51,353 bases of DNA from Agathobacter sp. (GTDB taxonomy: Bacteria; Bacillota; Clostridia; Lachnospirales; Lachnospiraceae): the NCBI GenBank assembly GCA_022767075.1, contig JALEPP010000052.1:1-51353 (forward strand), read 5' to 3'. Of this stretch, positions 39,129-48,202 are shown in pieces (the stretch's first letter is position 1; the number at the start of each line of letters is the position of its first letter). The position numbers were made by a program, and so were the translations under genes. The notes beneath the pieces were generated by a model, which was not told the DNA's origin, did no database searches, and saw only the letters and a program-made list of their open reading frames with translations.

Positions 39129-40183
39129 TGGGTCTCCTCTCTATCAATCCCATGATACTGCGAATAATAGCTGCCATTTTCCAGACGGAGCTCTCTTTGA
39201 GACACCGGAATGACATCCTTGGTCTCAATCATTCCTTCATATTTCTTTCCCTCTCCCAGGTCTGCGCCTACACAGATTAAAAGAAGCCTGGTATCCGAAA
39301 GAGCAAACCTTAAGACGGTTTCATCCATGACAACCAGAGTCTTTCTCCAAAAACGCTCTACGGCTCTTTGGTTCATGGCATGATAATCCAACAGGGTGAT
39401 ACACTCTATCTCCTTGCTTGTAAGCTCATCCAGAAAGTTATCCAGAATCTCACCGGAAAATACATGATTTCTGCTGGAGTAAAGCTGCTGGGTTCGAAGC
39501 AGATAGTCCAGCTTGTTAACCCGGTTGGTGGAAAGCTCCAGCTTCTGCCTGTACTCTTCCAACAGCATATTCTTCTCATCAATCTTTTTACCACAGACCA
39601 TGAGGCAAATCATGTAAATCACCAGCACCACAATGGTCATAACCAGCATGGCGTATTTGGATGCAAGAAGGACATTCTGCTCCAGAATCACCTTGTCATA
39701 GGTCAGAAGGCATACCCGATACTCATTTCCTCTCCAGGAAAACGTACCGCCCGAAGCCACATAGCGATCGTTTTTCAGGTAAATGATTCTATGGATGACC
39801 TTCTTATCATTGAGAGAATCTATGAACTCTCTGGAGGTCTCCGAATCGTAATAGGAGTCCGAGGACAAATTCTTGTAGCGGTTTGTCTCGGTAACGGATT
39901 TGATAAAAAGGATATTATCCCCCGTAGACAAGGTCCAGTATTTACTGGAATCCGAATCCAGAGAGCTGATAATATCTGTAATCTTTTCCTCTGTGGCATC
40001 CTCCCCCAATCTTCCTATCTGATCCAGGGTAACCTTAACATAGCCATCCTGTTCCACTCCGTAGATATCCAGAAAAGCCTTCTCGTAATTATTCAATTGA
40101 AAAAGAAAGATTGCTGCCATCAGCACGGCAGATACTACCGCAACCACCGATAGTACCCCAAAATACTTCTTCTTTTTTTTCAT
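39125..40183 (-). CDS. membrane protein with extracytoplasmic sensor-like region and coiled-coil cytoplasmic part
   Basis: TM1 (FGVLSVVAVVSAVLMAAIFLF), ~150-aa external region, TM2 (LASKYAMLVMTIVVLVIYMICLMVCG), coiled coil; ATGA overlaps both sides. Confidence 0.65.
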   Translation of the reverse strand: MKKKKKYFGVLSVVAVVSAVLMAAIFLFQLNNYEKAFLDIYGVEQDGYVKVTLDQIGRLGEDATEEKITDIISSLDSDSSKYWTLSTGDNILFIKSVTETNRYKNLSSDSYYDSETSREFIDSLNDKKVIHRIIYLKNDRYVASGGTFSWRGNEYRVCLLTYDKVILEQNVLLASKYAMLVMTIVVLVIYMICLMVCGKKIDEKNMLLEEYRQKLELSTNRVNKLDYLLRTQQLYSSRNHVFSGEILDNFLDELTSKEIECITLLDYHAMNQRAVERFWRKTLVVMDETVLRFALSDTRLLLICVGADLGEGKKYEGMIETKDVIPVSQRELRLENGSYYSQYHGIDREETQ

Positions 40184-41556
40184 ATCTCCTCTACTTCTGG
40201 CTCATTTACCTTGCTGCGAAGCCATTCCAACATATCCTTAGGTTTTCGCAATTCTCTGAAAACCTCCTCTGTAAAGCTTTCCCTCTCCTGGGTCAGATTC
40301 TTGGTCTTCCATGCTCCATCAGTTCCGATACTATTGACAATTCCTGCCAGTCGAATAAAGAATACCACCAAGTTAAAAAGCGGTAGAAACGGAACGATAT
40401 ACCATTTTTTGGCATAGTATTTCCTGAGCTTGGGGAACTCCCTCAAAAAACCAACTGTAGATATATAATACAGATATCCTACGATAATGTAAAATACCAT
40501 AATCATCCCTGTGGACAGGACGATCATTTTGGATGAAAAATGCATAGCCATCAGGCAAATCAATGCCAGATACCAGATTACTCGTGGAAAAGCAAAGGTA
40601 TGGTCATACATCAGCGTACGCACGGTCACATCTGTGAACGCATTTTTTACCGTAAGCTTATCCTTCAAAAACTGGTGGGAAACCTCCAGTGAGCCTCGCT
40701 GCCAGCGTTGTCTCTGGGTATATAGTTTATTGACATCCTCAATAGGATCCACCATAAATAGGGCGTTTTCGCAGATACAGATTCGAACCCCTTGTAAAAA
40801 CCTCATCTGGAAGGTAATGTGAGTATCTTCACAAATGGTATCGGTATTGTACATCTGAGATTTCAATACGGCTGATTTGCGGAAGGCGGAAAAGGCCCCG
40901 GAAAGCGTATAGATATTGTTTCTGTCATCTGCATAGTTGCGGCCTGCAAGAAAGGCCTGGGCATACTCCATGAACTCCATCTCTCGAAAGATTTTTCCGA
41001 ATCCATGATACTCCTCTATCATCTCCGGCACAATGAGAATTGCTCCTGTCATACACCCGATATCCGGTTCTGCTTCAAACTTACGGACCAGATTGCAAAG
41101 AGCATGGGGCTCAAACACTCCGTCAGAGTCCACATGAACGATATATTTGCCATCCGAGTTAAAGAGCGCCAGATTCAGAGCTCTGGACTTGCCCTGCTTT
41201 GCATTGAGCCACTGCATCAAAAGACCTGGATATTTCTCCTGACACTTGGTATATATTTGGAAGGAATTGTCCTTGCCCTGATTGTTTACCAGGAAAATTC
41301 GAATTTTGTCATTGGGATAGGTGCTCTCCTCAATGGAGCGAATACACGCCTCCAGGGAATCCTGTGAATTATACACCGGGATAATCAGCGTGATTTCCGG
41401 CCATATCTGCGGATCCTCATAGTGCTTCTTCTTTATGAATTTCTTCAACAGCACAAAGGCACTACCAATAGCCGGGACAATCTCCATAATCAGTGGAATG
41501 ATAATCCAGGCAGCCCAAAACATAATGGAATTCACAAATTCATTTAGGATTGTCAT
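40180..41556 (-). CDS. family 2 glycosyltransferase, exosortase G system-associated type
   Basis: 'ITLIIPVYNSQDSLEACIRSIEES', 'VHVDSDGVF', 'EDTHITFQMRF', 'QRQRWQRGSLEV', TM helices; overlaps xrtG. Confidence 0.85.
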   Translation of the reverse strand: MTILNEFVNSIMFWAAWIIIPLIMEIVPAIGSAFVLLKKFIKKKHYEDPQIWPEITLIIPVYNSQDSLEACIRSIEESTYPNDKIRIFLVNNQGKDNSFQIYTKCQEKYPGLLMQWLNAKQGKSRALNLALFNSDGKYIVHVDSDGVFEPHALCNLVRKFEAEPDIGCMTGAILIVPEMIEEYHGFGKIFREMEFMEYAQAFLAGRNYADDRNNIYTLSGAFSAFRKSAVLKSQMYNTDTICEDTHITFQMRFLQGVRICICENALFMVDPIEDVNKLYTQRQRWQRGSLEVSHQFLKDKLTVKNAFTDVTVRTLMYDHTFAFPRVIWYLALICLMAMHFSSKMIVLSTGMIMVFYIIVGYLYYISTVGFLREFPKLRKYYAKKWYIVPFLPLFNLVVFFIRLAGIVNSIGTDGAWKTKNLTQERESFTEEVFRELRKPKDMLEWLRSKVNEPEVEEI

Positions 41557-42172
41557 AATGGAACGAGCCCACCTTCTGCTTAATAATCTGAGGTTTCGTA
41601 AACACGTAAAAATATAAAGCTACGGATAATCCGTAGAACACCAGTCGACCCACTATGGTGTGAGCCAGATAATACTGCTCTACTCCACCAAAATAAATCA
41701 TGGTACAAATCACGGTAAGTCGAATGGCATTGGACACAATAATCACCAGAGTTCCCACGATTCCCACCAGCACACGCTCCGCTACGGTATACACCTTGAA
41801 AAAGGCAAGGAGCGAAAGAAAGGCCAGAATCTCTATAATCCCGGAGCATTCAAAATCTATCTTAAGGGAAAGTGCTCCGGATACCGAATCGATAAAAATG
41901 GTTCCATATTTGTAGTAAGTGCTGTACATCCCGGTAATCTGTCCCACAAGGGAATTAAACAAAGCAACCACTCTTGCCAACGGCTCTGTTAACACCGGCC
42001 GAAGGAGCACAAAGCTCATGACAAAGGTTCCTGCACCTCCCACCACAAAATGCCAGAAGTCCAGCTTGGTCTTCTTCAACACATGTAGGATAAATAGCCA
42101 GACCACCAATATTGTGACGAGCAAGATGCCCTTTCCGATATTTTCTGCACTTAGCAAACTATTCCAACTCAT
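41540..42172 (-). CDS. xrtG: exosortase family protein, XrtG type
   Basis: Start re-called to MSWNSLLSAENIG; polytopic; Cys in 'DFECSGIIEILAFL', Arg in 'SNAIRLTVIC', His in 'LAHTIVGRLVFYGL'. Confidence 0.9.
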   Translation of the reverse strand: MSWNSLLSAENIGKGILLVTILVVWLFILHVLKKTKLDFWHFVVGGAGTFVMSFVLLRPVLTEPLARVVALFNSLVGQITGMYSTYYKYGTIFIDSVSGALSLKIDFECSGIIEILAFLSLLAFFKVYTVAERVLVGIVGTLVIIVSNAIRLTVICTMIYFGGVEQYYLAHTIVGRLVFYGLSVALYFYVFTKPQIIKQKVGSFHYDNPK

Positions 42173-44679
42173 TACTGTTCTCCTGCAACCGACCTCTCTT
42201 GTAAAGCCATCTGCTTTTCCTCTTCCGTTTTCTTTACAAATCCTGCTCTTTTTCTGAGATAACCAAGATAGAGAATCCACAAAACCAAGGCTATGGCTGA
42301 TACCATGGCTCCCTTTTCCCATCCCCTCAGATAATAGCGGATTGTGGTAGTTCCCTTCTGAACAATCAGCATATGATTCTTTTCTGATATGGAATCCTCC
42401 GTATCAAATATCTCATGGAAGGAACGGGTGGTATTGACATTATCATAGTCACTTTCAATCACCATCCCTCTGGAATCCTCGGTGATTGTCAAAGGCACAA
42501 GCTTTCTTTCAGGCAACGCGCGGCTGCTCATATCAATGGCACGTTCCAAAAGCTTCTCTACCCCCTCATCACCTGTCAGTCCCCAATAATAGCTGAGATT
42601 GAGACCTACAAATATAATATTATCATTTTTCACAGTTCCGAAAAAGGGGATATCGTAGCTTTCGTCCGCCACTCTTCCCCAGATTTCGTCCAGACCATCC
42701 ACATATTTGGTTTCCCACTCCCGGTGTCCATCCGGGAACAAATCGGTGTCCAGTTCCCCGTCTATGGTTTCCAGCAAAGGGTATCCCTGGGAAAAAGTAA
42801 TCGTATTACATACCACTCCCAAAAAGCTCTGAGCCTTACTCTCTCTGTCCTCCGGTACACCATCCGCTGATATGACAATTCGAACCCCCGCTTCGCTAAG
42901 CCTGGTCACCAGATCCTCCGCCACTGCTGTGTCCTCGTAGGCAATGCCTGCCAGATAAATCATATCGTACTGGCTCAGCTCCTCAAAGCTGTAGTGATCC
43001 AGATAGGGATCCGCGGTCTCTTCCATACCCGGAAAACCCAGAGCAAAGGAATGATTTCCTGTTCCAATTCCAATGGCATGATATTGGGTGATTATTCCAA
43101 AGGTTCCGGTGACATCCTCAAGATGGTAAAACCGATAGTCGTTATTGGCATCCACCAGCTCATACCCGCTTGCAGCCGCCTCTTCATCCAGCTGCTGCAC
43201 TGTGCAATGCTTAGATAAGCTGGAGAGTTTTACCACCACAGAATCATTTCCCATTTCCTTACACCGGTCAAACAGATAGGTAAGATTGCCACCGGAAACA
43301 GCCCTGTTCAGCTGTGAGATATTGGACGAGGTAACCGCAGCCTCCCAGCCGGCACCAAAGCTGCTCTTCACCCCATCTCTCCAGGCAGTGGTAAGAAATG
43401 CCCCGGTGGCTCCAAGACTGCTTTCGTCAATTAGTGCAAGCCTCTGAACCGTCATTTCCTGAGCCTTCTCAAGAAATGAATATTCCCACAGCTCATCCAG
43501 ACGTTCCTCAGGCTGTTTTTCCGATTGGTTTCCATATACCAGGTAACCTGAGGGAATACAATCTGCAACAATCAGCACACAAAAAAGCACCAAAAAACGT
43601 TTTTTGAGCTGCCTCCAATTCAAAAAGGAATAGAGCACAAAACAGATTGCGATAGAGAAGAAGCGTAGCATCCATAGGTAACCGCTGCCGGGCAAAGCAC
43701 ATACCACTCCATACATGGTCTTTGTAGACAGCAATACAAGGACAATTGCCACCCAGAACGCAGGCCTGTTATTTTTCGTAGAAAGGAAAGCGCCAAACAC
43801 CGCCAGCAAAAACAGGGATAAACCAAAATAAAAAAAGGTGTCTCGATTGTCCGTCAGTCGAATAAACGGATTCAGGGATATGGACAGCTGCTGGAAAAAC
43901 AGCTTCATGGTCTCTGATGCATCCATGGATACAATTCCGCCCCCCAGGGAAGGCAGCAGCCACACTCCCGTAAGCAGAAATCCAAACAGAATTGCAAGCA
44001 CTGCACGGACTCCGGCAACATATTCCTTCATAGACACACAGTATATTCCCAAAAACAACAGCGTCGCCAAAGCCAGCATTCCTGCATATCCCAGATGGCA
44101 CAATATCATAAGGACAAAGCTTATGGTAATCCCCATAAAATCCGTCACCCTTTTTTCCTCCAGGTATCGGTACAGGTACATTACGAAAACCGGCAGGAAA
44201 ATCATACTAAGACTTCTGGCAAGATTTCCCTCAATAAATAATGCACACAGATTGTTGGGAATAAAAAACCAAAGGATTCCGATAAAGGTTCCCATCCAAA
44301 ACCTGTGGATTTTCTGACCGATAAACGACCAGGATATCCCTCCAAAGAAGAAAACTACTCCACAAAAAAAGAGATACCCCAAAAACAAGTCTCCCCCTGC
44401 AAGATACTGAAAAAAAGCCATGGCATACGCAGTAAGAGGAGCCCAGTATCGAAGAAGCTCCACACCATTATACCAATCCTGGTTGATAAGAGGATACCAA
44501 TTCCCCTCCTCCAATATGGAGTGGTACAGATAATCCCCCCTGTAAATGTGATAATAGGTATCACTACCGGTAGGGTAAACCCCGTTTCTTCCAAGGATTT
44601 CCATCAATAAAAAAGAAAGCAGGGTATAAAGAACCAGGACCCCGATCCATCTTGCGATGGTCAATGTCTGTTTCTTCAT
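42172..44679 (-). CDS. PTPS-related domain polytopic membrane protein
   Basis: 'PTGSDTYYHIYRGDYLYHSILEEGNWYPLINQDWYNGVELLRYWAPLTAYAMAFFQYLAGGD' then many TMs and a C-terminal soluble domain; TAATG 1-nt overlap with xrtG. Confidence 0.85.
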   Translation of the reverse strand: MKKQTLTIARWIGVLVLYTLLSFLLMEILGRNGVYPTGSDTYYHIYRGDYLYHSILEEGNWYPLINQDWYNGVELLRYWAPLTAYAMAFFQYLAGGDLFLGYLFFCGVVFFFGGISWSFIGQKIHRFWMGTFIGILWFFIPNNLCALFIEGNLARSLSMIFLPVFVMYLYRYLEEKRVTDFMGITISFVLMILCHLGYAGMLALATLLFLGIYCVSMKEYVAGVRAVLAILFGFLLTGVWLLPSLGGGIVSMDASETMKLFFQQLSISLNPFIRLTDNRDTFFYFGLSLFLLAVFGAFLSTKNNRPAFWVAIVLVLLSTKTMYGVVCALPGSGYLWMLRFFSIAICFVLYSFLNWRQLKKRFLVLFCVLIVADCIPSGYLVYGNQSEKQPEERLDELWEYSFLEKAQEMTVQRLALIDESSLGATGAFLTTAWRDGVKSSFGAGWEAAVTSSNISQLNRAVSGGNLTYLFDRCKEMGNDSVVVKLSSLSKHCTVQQLDEEAAASGYELVDANNDYRFYHLEDVTGTFGIITQYHAIGIGTGNHSFALGFPGMEETADPYLDHYSFEELSQYDMIYLAGIAYEDTAVAEDLVTRLSEAGVRIVISADGVPEDRESKAQSFLGVVCNTITFSQGYPLLETIDGELDTDLFPDGHREWETKYVDGLDEIWGRVADESYDIPFFGTVKNDNIIFVGLNLSYYWGLTGDEGVEKLLERAIDMSSRALPERKLVPLTITEDSRGMVIESDYDNVNTTRSFHEIFDTEDSISEKNHMLIVQKGTTTIRYYLRGWEKGAMVSAIALVLWILYLGYLRKRAGFVKKTEEEKQMALQERSVAGEQ

Positions 44680-44700
44680 ACCCTTACCTCCTTCTATGTC

Positions 44701-46521
44701 TTACATTATTTTTCTTCTCTTTTTCAGTCCATAAGCGGCCACTACCACACCTAGAGATAATGCTAAGCCCACAATTGGTCCCGTGGAGGTACCTGCGCAA
44801 GAAACCCACTGTCCTCCGATTCTTCCAAACTGTGCGTGTATCGTCTTCAGACTACTTTGATCACAGCCAAATTTTTCAGCCAGATCCGCAAGGTACAGCT
44901 GGAACTCCATCTCATCCCTGCCATTTTGTCCGATGGTCATAATCATTTTTCCATAAATATGATCCCCCGGTGTCAGCTCATTGATGTTCTTGGAGTTGCC
45001 CCAGGCATCCAGAGACATCACGTAGAACTCATAGGTACCAGGCTCATAATGGTTTGGCTTAACATTCCAGTCAATATTGCCATTTGCGTCCACCGTAACA
45101 AAGCGTGGTCCAAATTCGTATCCATCGGATTTGGTCTTTGGATCAGACACATTAAACTTTACGGTAATGGCAGATAAAAACTCGCCTCCTGCCTCCTTCA
45201 AATGGTCCGGATGCTCTGTCACCACATGACCGTACAAGGATTCTCCGTCCGAATAGAGGGCAGCCTTACCGTCCTGCTTGAACTCATGGGTTCCCGCAGT
45301 ATCATATTGAATCACAGCATGTGGCAGACTGTTCCACTCCTCATAGCTTCCGTCACAGCTCATCTCCCCCACAGGGGTGGAATTTTCCTGGCTGTTCTGT
45401 AAATCCGTGATTCCTGTGATAAATGGATCTGACAAATACAGACCAAACTGGAAGGACTCCTTCCATTTACAATTCTCAAACTGACTTTTCGGGATTGCAA
45501 TCTCCCACTGGGTTCCCACGTGAGAAACCTGAGCTCCATCCACGCCGGAAATTGAGCTGTCCCAGCCAAGCTGGAACAATACATTATCTCCCAGATCCGA
45601 TGAAATGGAATACTTTCCGTTGGAATGGGTTCCCGCTCCCGCTGCGGATTGGCCCTCTCCTTCTTCTATGTACAGGTACATCCAGTCTCCGTCCCACACT
45701 GCTGCGACTTTAGAAAGACAATCCGGATGTCCCTGATTCGGACATTTTGCATCCTCCTTTGCCACGGCATTCCAGTCTCCAAAGGAACCGTCTATCTGAA
45801 TCCCTTTGTAATCCTCCAGCTTCTCTCCGGAATCCTCCGGTGTATCTACAGGTTCCTGACCGCCCTCTGGCTCTGTGGAGGTCTCAGTATCCACAGCTTC
45901 CTCCGTGTCTACGGGCTCTTCAGGTTCCGATGGATGATCGGTCTGAATCGTAGCCTCCGGGATATCCGAAAACGAAATAACGTTGGCCGCATCATTTCCA
46001 AGATAGAGTCCTGTCAGTCCCTCCGGGAAATAGCTGAGCGGAACCGCAAACTCTACCACATATGGACCCGGGGTATTCAAATTAGCGCCATTGGAAATTG
46101 AGCCTAAGGCTCCTTCCACCACTCCATAACTGCTGTTTCTCACCACTGCCCCATCATTCTCTTTGGTAACACTAAGGGCTGTCGCCGTATTCTCCGGCCA
46201 TCCAAGCTCTCTGTCATACTGGCAATGAAGTACCACCTGCCCAGCATAGGAAAAATCCCACTGATTGGCTGAGGTACCACAATACATCACATACAGATAG
46301 TCCTGACCCTTTACTGTCTTCCATTGTTCTACTTCTGAGGAACTTCCCTGTATGGCACCTAATCCTTCCCATTCCGAAGCGTCCCCATCCACAACCGGCA
46401 GCTTTGCAACCACCTCACTGGCGTATGTGGTGCTACGTTCACCGGGCACCATGACGGTTGCCATAACAAGCATCAAGGACATGGTCAATGCTATTCTCTT
46501 TTTTGGAAGTATTCTTTTCAT
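44701..46521 (-). CDS. secreted surface protein with C-terminal sorting-like tail (Firmicu-CTERM-like)
   Basis: Signal peptide 'RIALTMSLMLVMATVMVPGERSTTYASE'; three 'DG..xxW' modules; C-term 'WVSCAGTSTGPIVGLALSLGVVVAAYGLKKRRKIM'. Confidence 0.75.
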   Translation of the reverse strand: MKRILPKKRIALTMSLMLVMATVMVPGERSTTYASEVVAKLPVVDGDASEWEGLGAIQGSSSEVEQWKTVKGQDYLYVMYCGTSANQWDFSYAGQVVLHCQYDRELGWPENTATALSVTKENDGAVVRNSSYGVVEGALGSISNGANLNTPGPYVVEFAVPLSYFPEGLTGLYLGNDAANVISFSDIPEATIQTDHPSEPEEPVDTEEAVDTETSTEPEGGQEPVDTPEDSGEKLEDYKGIQIDGSFGDWNAVAKEDAKCPNQGHPDCLSKVAAVWDGDWMYLYIEEGEGQSAAGAGTHSNGKYSISSDLGDNVLFQLGWDSSISGVDGAQVSHVGTQWEIAIPKSQFENCKWKESFQFGLYLSDPFITGITDLQNSQENSTPVGEMSCDGSYEEWNSLPHAVIQYDTAGTHEFKQDGKAALYSDGESLYGHVVTEHPDHLKEAGGEFLSAITVKFNVSDPKTKSDGYEFGPRFVTVDANGNIDWNVKPNHYEPGTYEFYVMSLDAWGNSKNINELTPGDHIYGKMIMTIGQNGRDEMEFQLYLADLAEKFGCDQSSLKTIHAQFGRIGGQWVSCAGTSTGPIVGLALSLGVVVAAYGLKKRRKIM

Positions 46522-46558
46522 TCTTCTCCCTCTCTCAGACCTTACGTTAACTTGTTCT

Positions 46559-46930
46559 CTATTCATGGGATCCCTCTACAATGGCATACACCCTAAGAGG
46601 AGTCTCACTAATTTCAAATCTCTGTAAACTCCAGCCACTCTTTTCATATTCAGGCCACAGCCTTTCGTAAATAACCTCTCCAATATTTTCAATGGAAAGG
46701 TCTCCGTGGAACTCCGGATAATCGTTGAGATATTGAAACTGATATGGTTCCAGAATCTGTTCCATAAGCATCTCCATTTTTCTCACTTCTCCAAAGTCAT
46801 CCTCACTATCCGAAAAGCCGCTGACCGTACCAATCTCTATAACATGATTGTGCTTATGCTCTTTTTTGTTGTCGAAGCTGTGCTGCATACACAGTCTATG
46901 TTTCAAGCGATAATATCTCACTACAAACAC
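46559..46930 (-). CDS. 6-pyruvoyl-tetrahydropterin synthase/QueD-like protein, copy A
   Basis: 'EHKHNHVIEIG' (HxHN), 'FGEVRKMEMLMEQILEPYQFQYLNDYPEF', 'LSIENIGEVIYERL', 'FEISETPLRVYAIV'. Confidence 0.75.
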   Translation of the reverse strand: MFVVRYYRLKHRLCMQHSFDNKKEHKHNHVIEIGTVSGFSDSEDDFGEVRKMEMLMEQILEPYQFQYLNDYPEFHGDLSIENIGEVIYERLWPEYEKSGWSLQRFEISETPLRVYAIVEGSHE

Positions 46931-46963
46931 CTAATCATTTCTTACAGCTATCTATACCTATTT

Positions 46964-46992
46964 ATTTTAACGCAAACTTTATCCGTGTTCAA
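46964..46992 (-). promoter_or_regulatory. promoter of the XrtG operon
   Basis: Minus strand TTGAAC - 17 nt - TAAAAT, 34 nt upstream of the first operon gene. Confidence 0.65.
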
Positions 46993-47010
46993 CGTTTTTA
47001 CACGTGTTTT

Positions 47011-48093
47011 TCAGTTTTTTCCTGTTTTGAACACAATACATCTCTGAATCTGGTAGCTAAGGAAGAAAATACCAACATCGACCGGTATTTTAATGACACT
47101 TTCCGGAAGATGGGTTATGGTATAGATTCCCCATACGCACCCCGCCGACAAAAGCAATTGGGTCACACACAAGAGATAATATTTCGCCAAGGTCCTCCAT
47201 AGCTGCCCCTTTGCCCCAAACACCAATTTCTTGTTGAGGGTAAAATTCACAAGGGAGGAACAGGCTCTGCTTCCAAGGGTTGCAAGGAATATGCGTGCCT
47301 TTGGATCCTTCAACGCCAAGAGCCAGATAAACAGCTGAAATAACCCAATATCCACCGCAGAGGAAGCCAGGGAAGCAGCCACAAAGGAAAAGAAGTTCTG
47401 AAACATCAATCCATATATTCGCAGAGAATCCTTCACAGGATGGAAATGAGACTGCGGGTTTCCCTCCTCATACACGGTGGCTATGGTGCACTCTCTTATT
47501 TTGTCTCCGTGTCTCACCACATCCATCAACATATTCATTTCCAGCTCATATCCCTCGCCCTTAAGCTCTAACACTCGACTGCATAATGACCTGCCCATGG
47601 CTCTAAGCCCCGTCTGGGTATCCTTCAAGTACCTTCCAAACAAGAGGAAGAAGACTCTGGACGTAATACGATTTCCCATCTTACTTTTCCATGGGATATC
47701 CGGATTCTTCCCGGAAAAATCCCGCACCCCAAGGATCAAGGCCTCTGTCTCTTCCACAAGGCATTTTGCCACGGCTACCACGTCCTCTGCCAGGTGCTGT
47801 CCGTCAGCATCTGCTGTTACCACTCCGGGAATTCCTTTCTCCTGCAAAACGGATGCTATCGCCGTCTTCATGGCTCTGCCCTTCCCTCGGTTTTCCCGGT
47901 GGCGGATGACCCTACAGGCTTCCAACTCGTCAACCCTTGAAAATATGCTCTGACAGGTCTCATCACTTCCATCATCTACCACTACAATATGCAAAAAACC
48001 ATACTGTTGCAATTGCTCCACATAGGCAACTAACTCCTCCTTCGGATTCAGTGCCGGAATCACCACCGCTACCTCTTTCCAACTACATTCCAT
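47011..48093 (-). CDS. dolichyl-phosphate-mannose-synthase-like GT2 fused to a GtrA-like membrane domain
   Basis: 'VAVVIPALNPKEELVAYVEQL', 'VVDDGSDETCQSIF', 'GVVTADADGQH', C-terminal 'SAVDIGLFQLFIWLL...SSLVNFTLNKKLVF'. Confidence 0.9.
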   Translation of the reverse strand: MECSWKEVAVVIPALNPKEELVAYVEQLQQYGFLHIVVVDDGSDETCQSIFSRVDELEACRVIRHRENRGKGRAMKTAIASVLQEKGIPGVVTADADGQHLAEDVVAVAKCLVEETEALILGVRDFSGKNPDIPWKSKMGNRITSRVFFLLFGRYLKDTQTGLRAMGRSLCSRVLELKGEGYELEMNMLMDVVRHGDKIRECTIATVYEEGNPQSHFHPVKDSLRIYGLMFQNFFSFVAASLASSAVDIGLFQLFIWLLALKDPKARIFLATLGSRACSSLVNFTLNKKLVFGAKGQLWRTLAKYYLLCVTQLLLSAGCVWGIYTITHLPESVIKIPVDVGIFFLSYQIQRCIVFKTGKN

Positions 48094-48139
48094 ACATTCT
48101 CCCCTAACCGGCTTTCCTCAGAGAAATCTCTCTGCCAAA

Positions 48140-48172
48140 AAATTCCGGGACACTTTGAAAAGCTCCCGGAAT
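48140..48172 (-). terminator. intrinsic terminator of asnS
   Basis: aattccggga / tcccggaatt with minus-strand T-run. Confidence 0.8.
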
Positions 48173-48202
48173 TCCCTGCCTATTACACAATACTTCTATA
48201 TT

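Noticed and set aside
39368-40153. 261-aa plus-strand ORF
   Set aside because: Antisense to the sensor-like XrtG-operon gene, which has coherent TM topology and overlapping operon junctions.
38655-46930. Queuosine/preQ0 biosynthesis locus
   Set aside because: Only QueD-like folds are present, without QueC/QueE/QueF, and both copies lack a Cys before the HxH motif; context is exosortase and glycosyltransferases.
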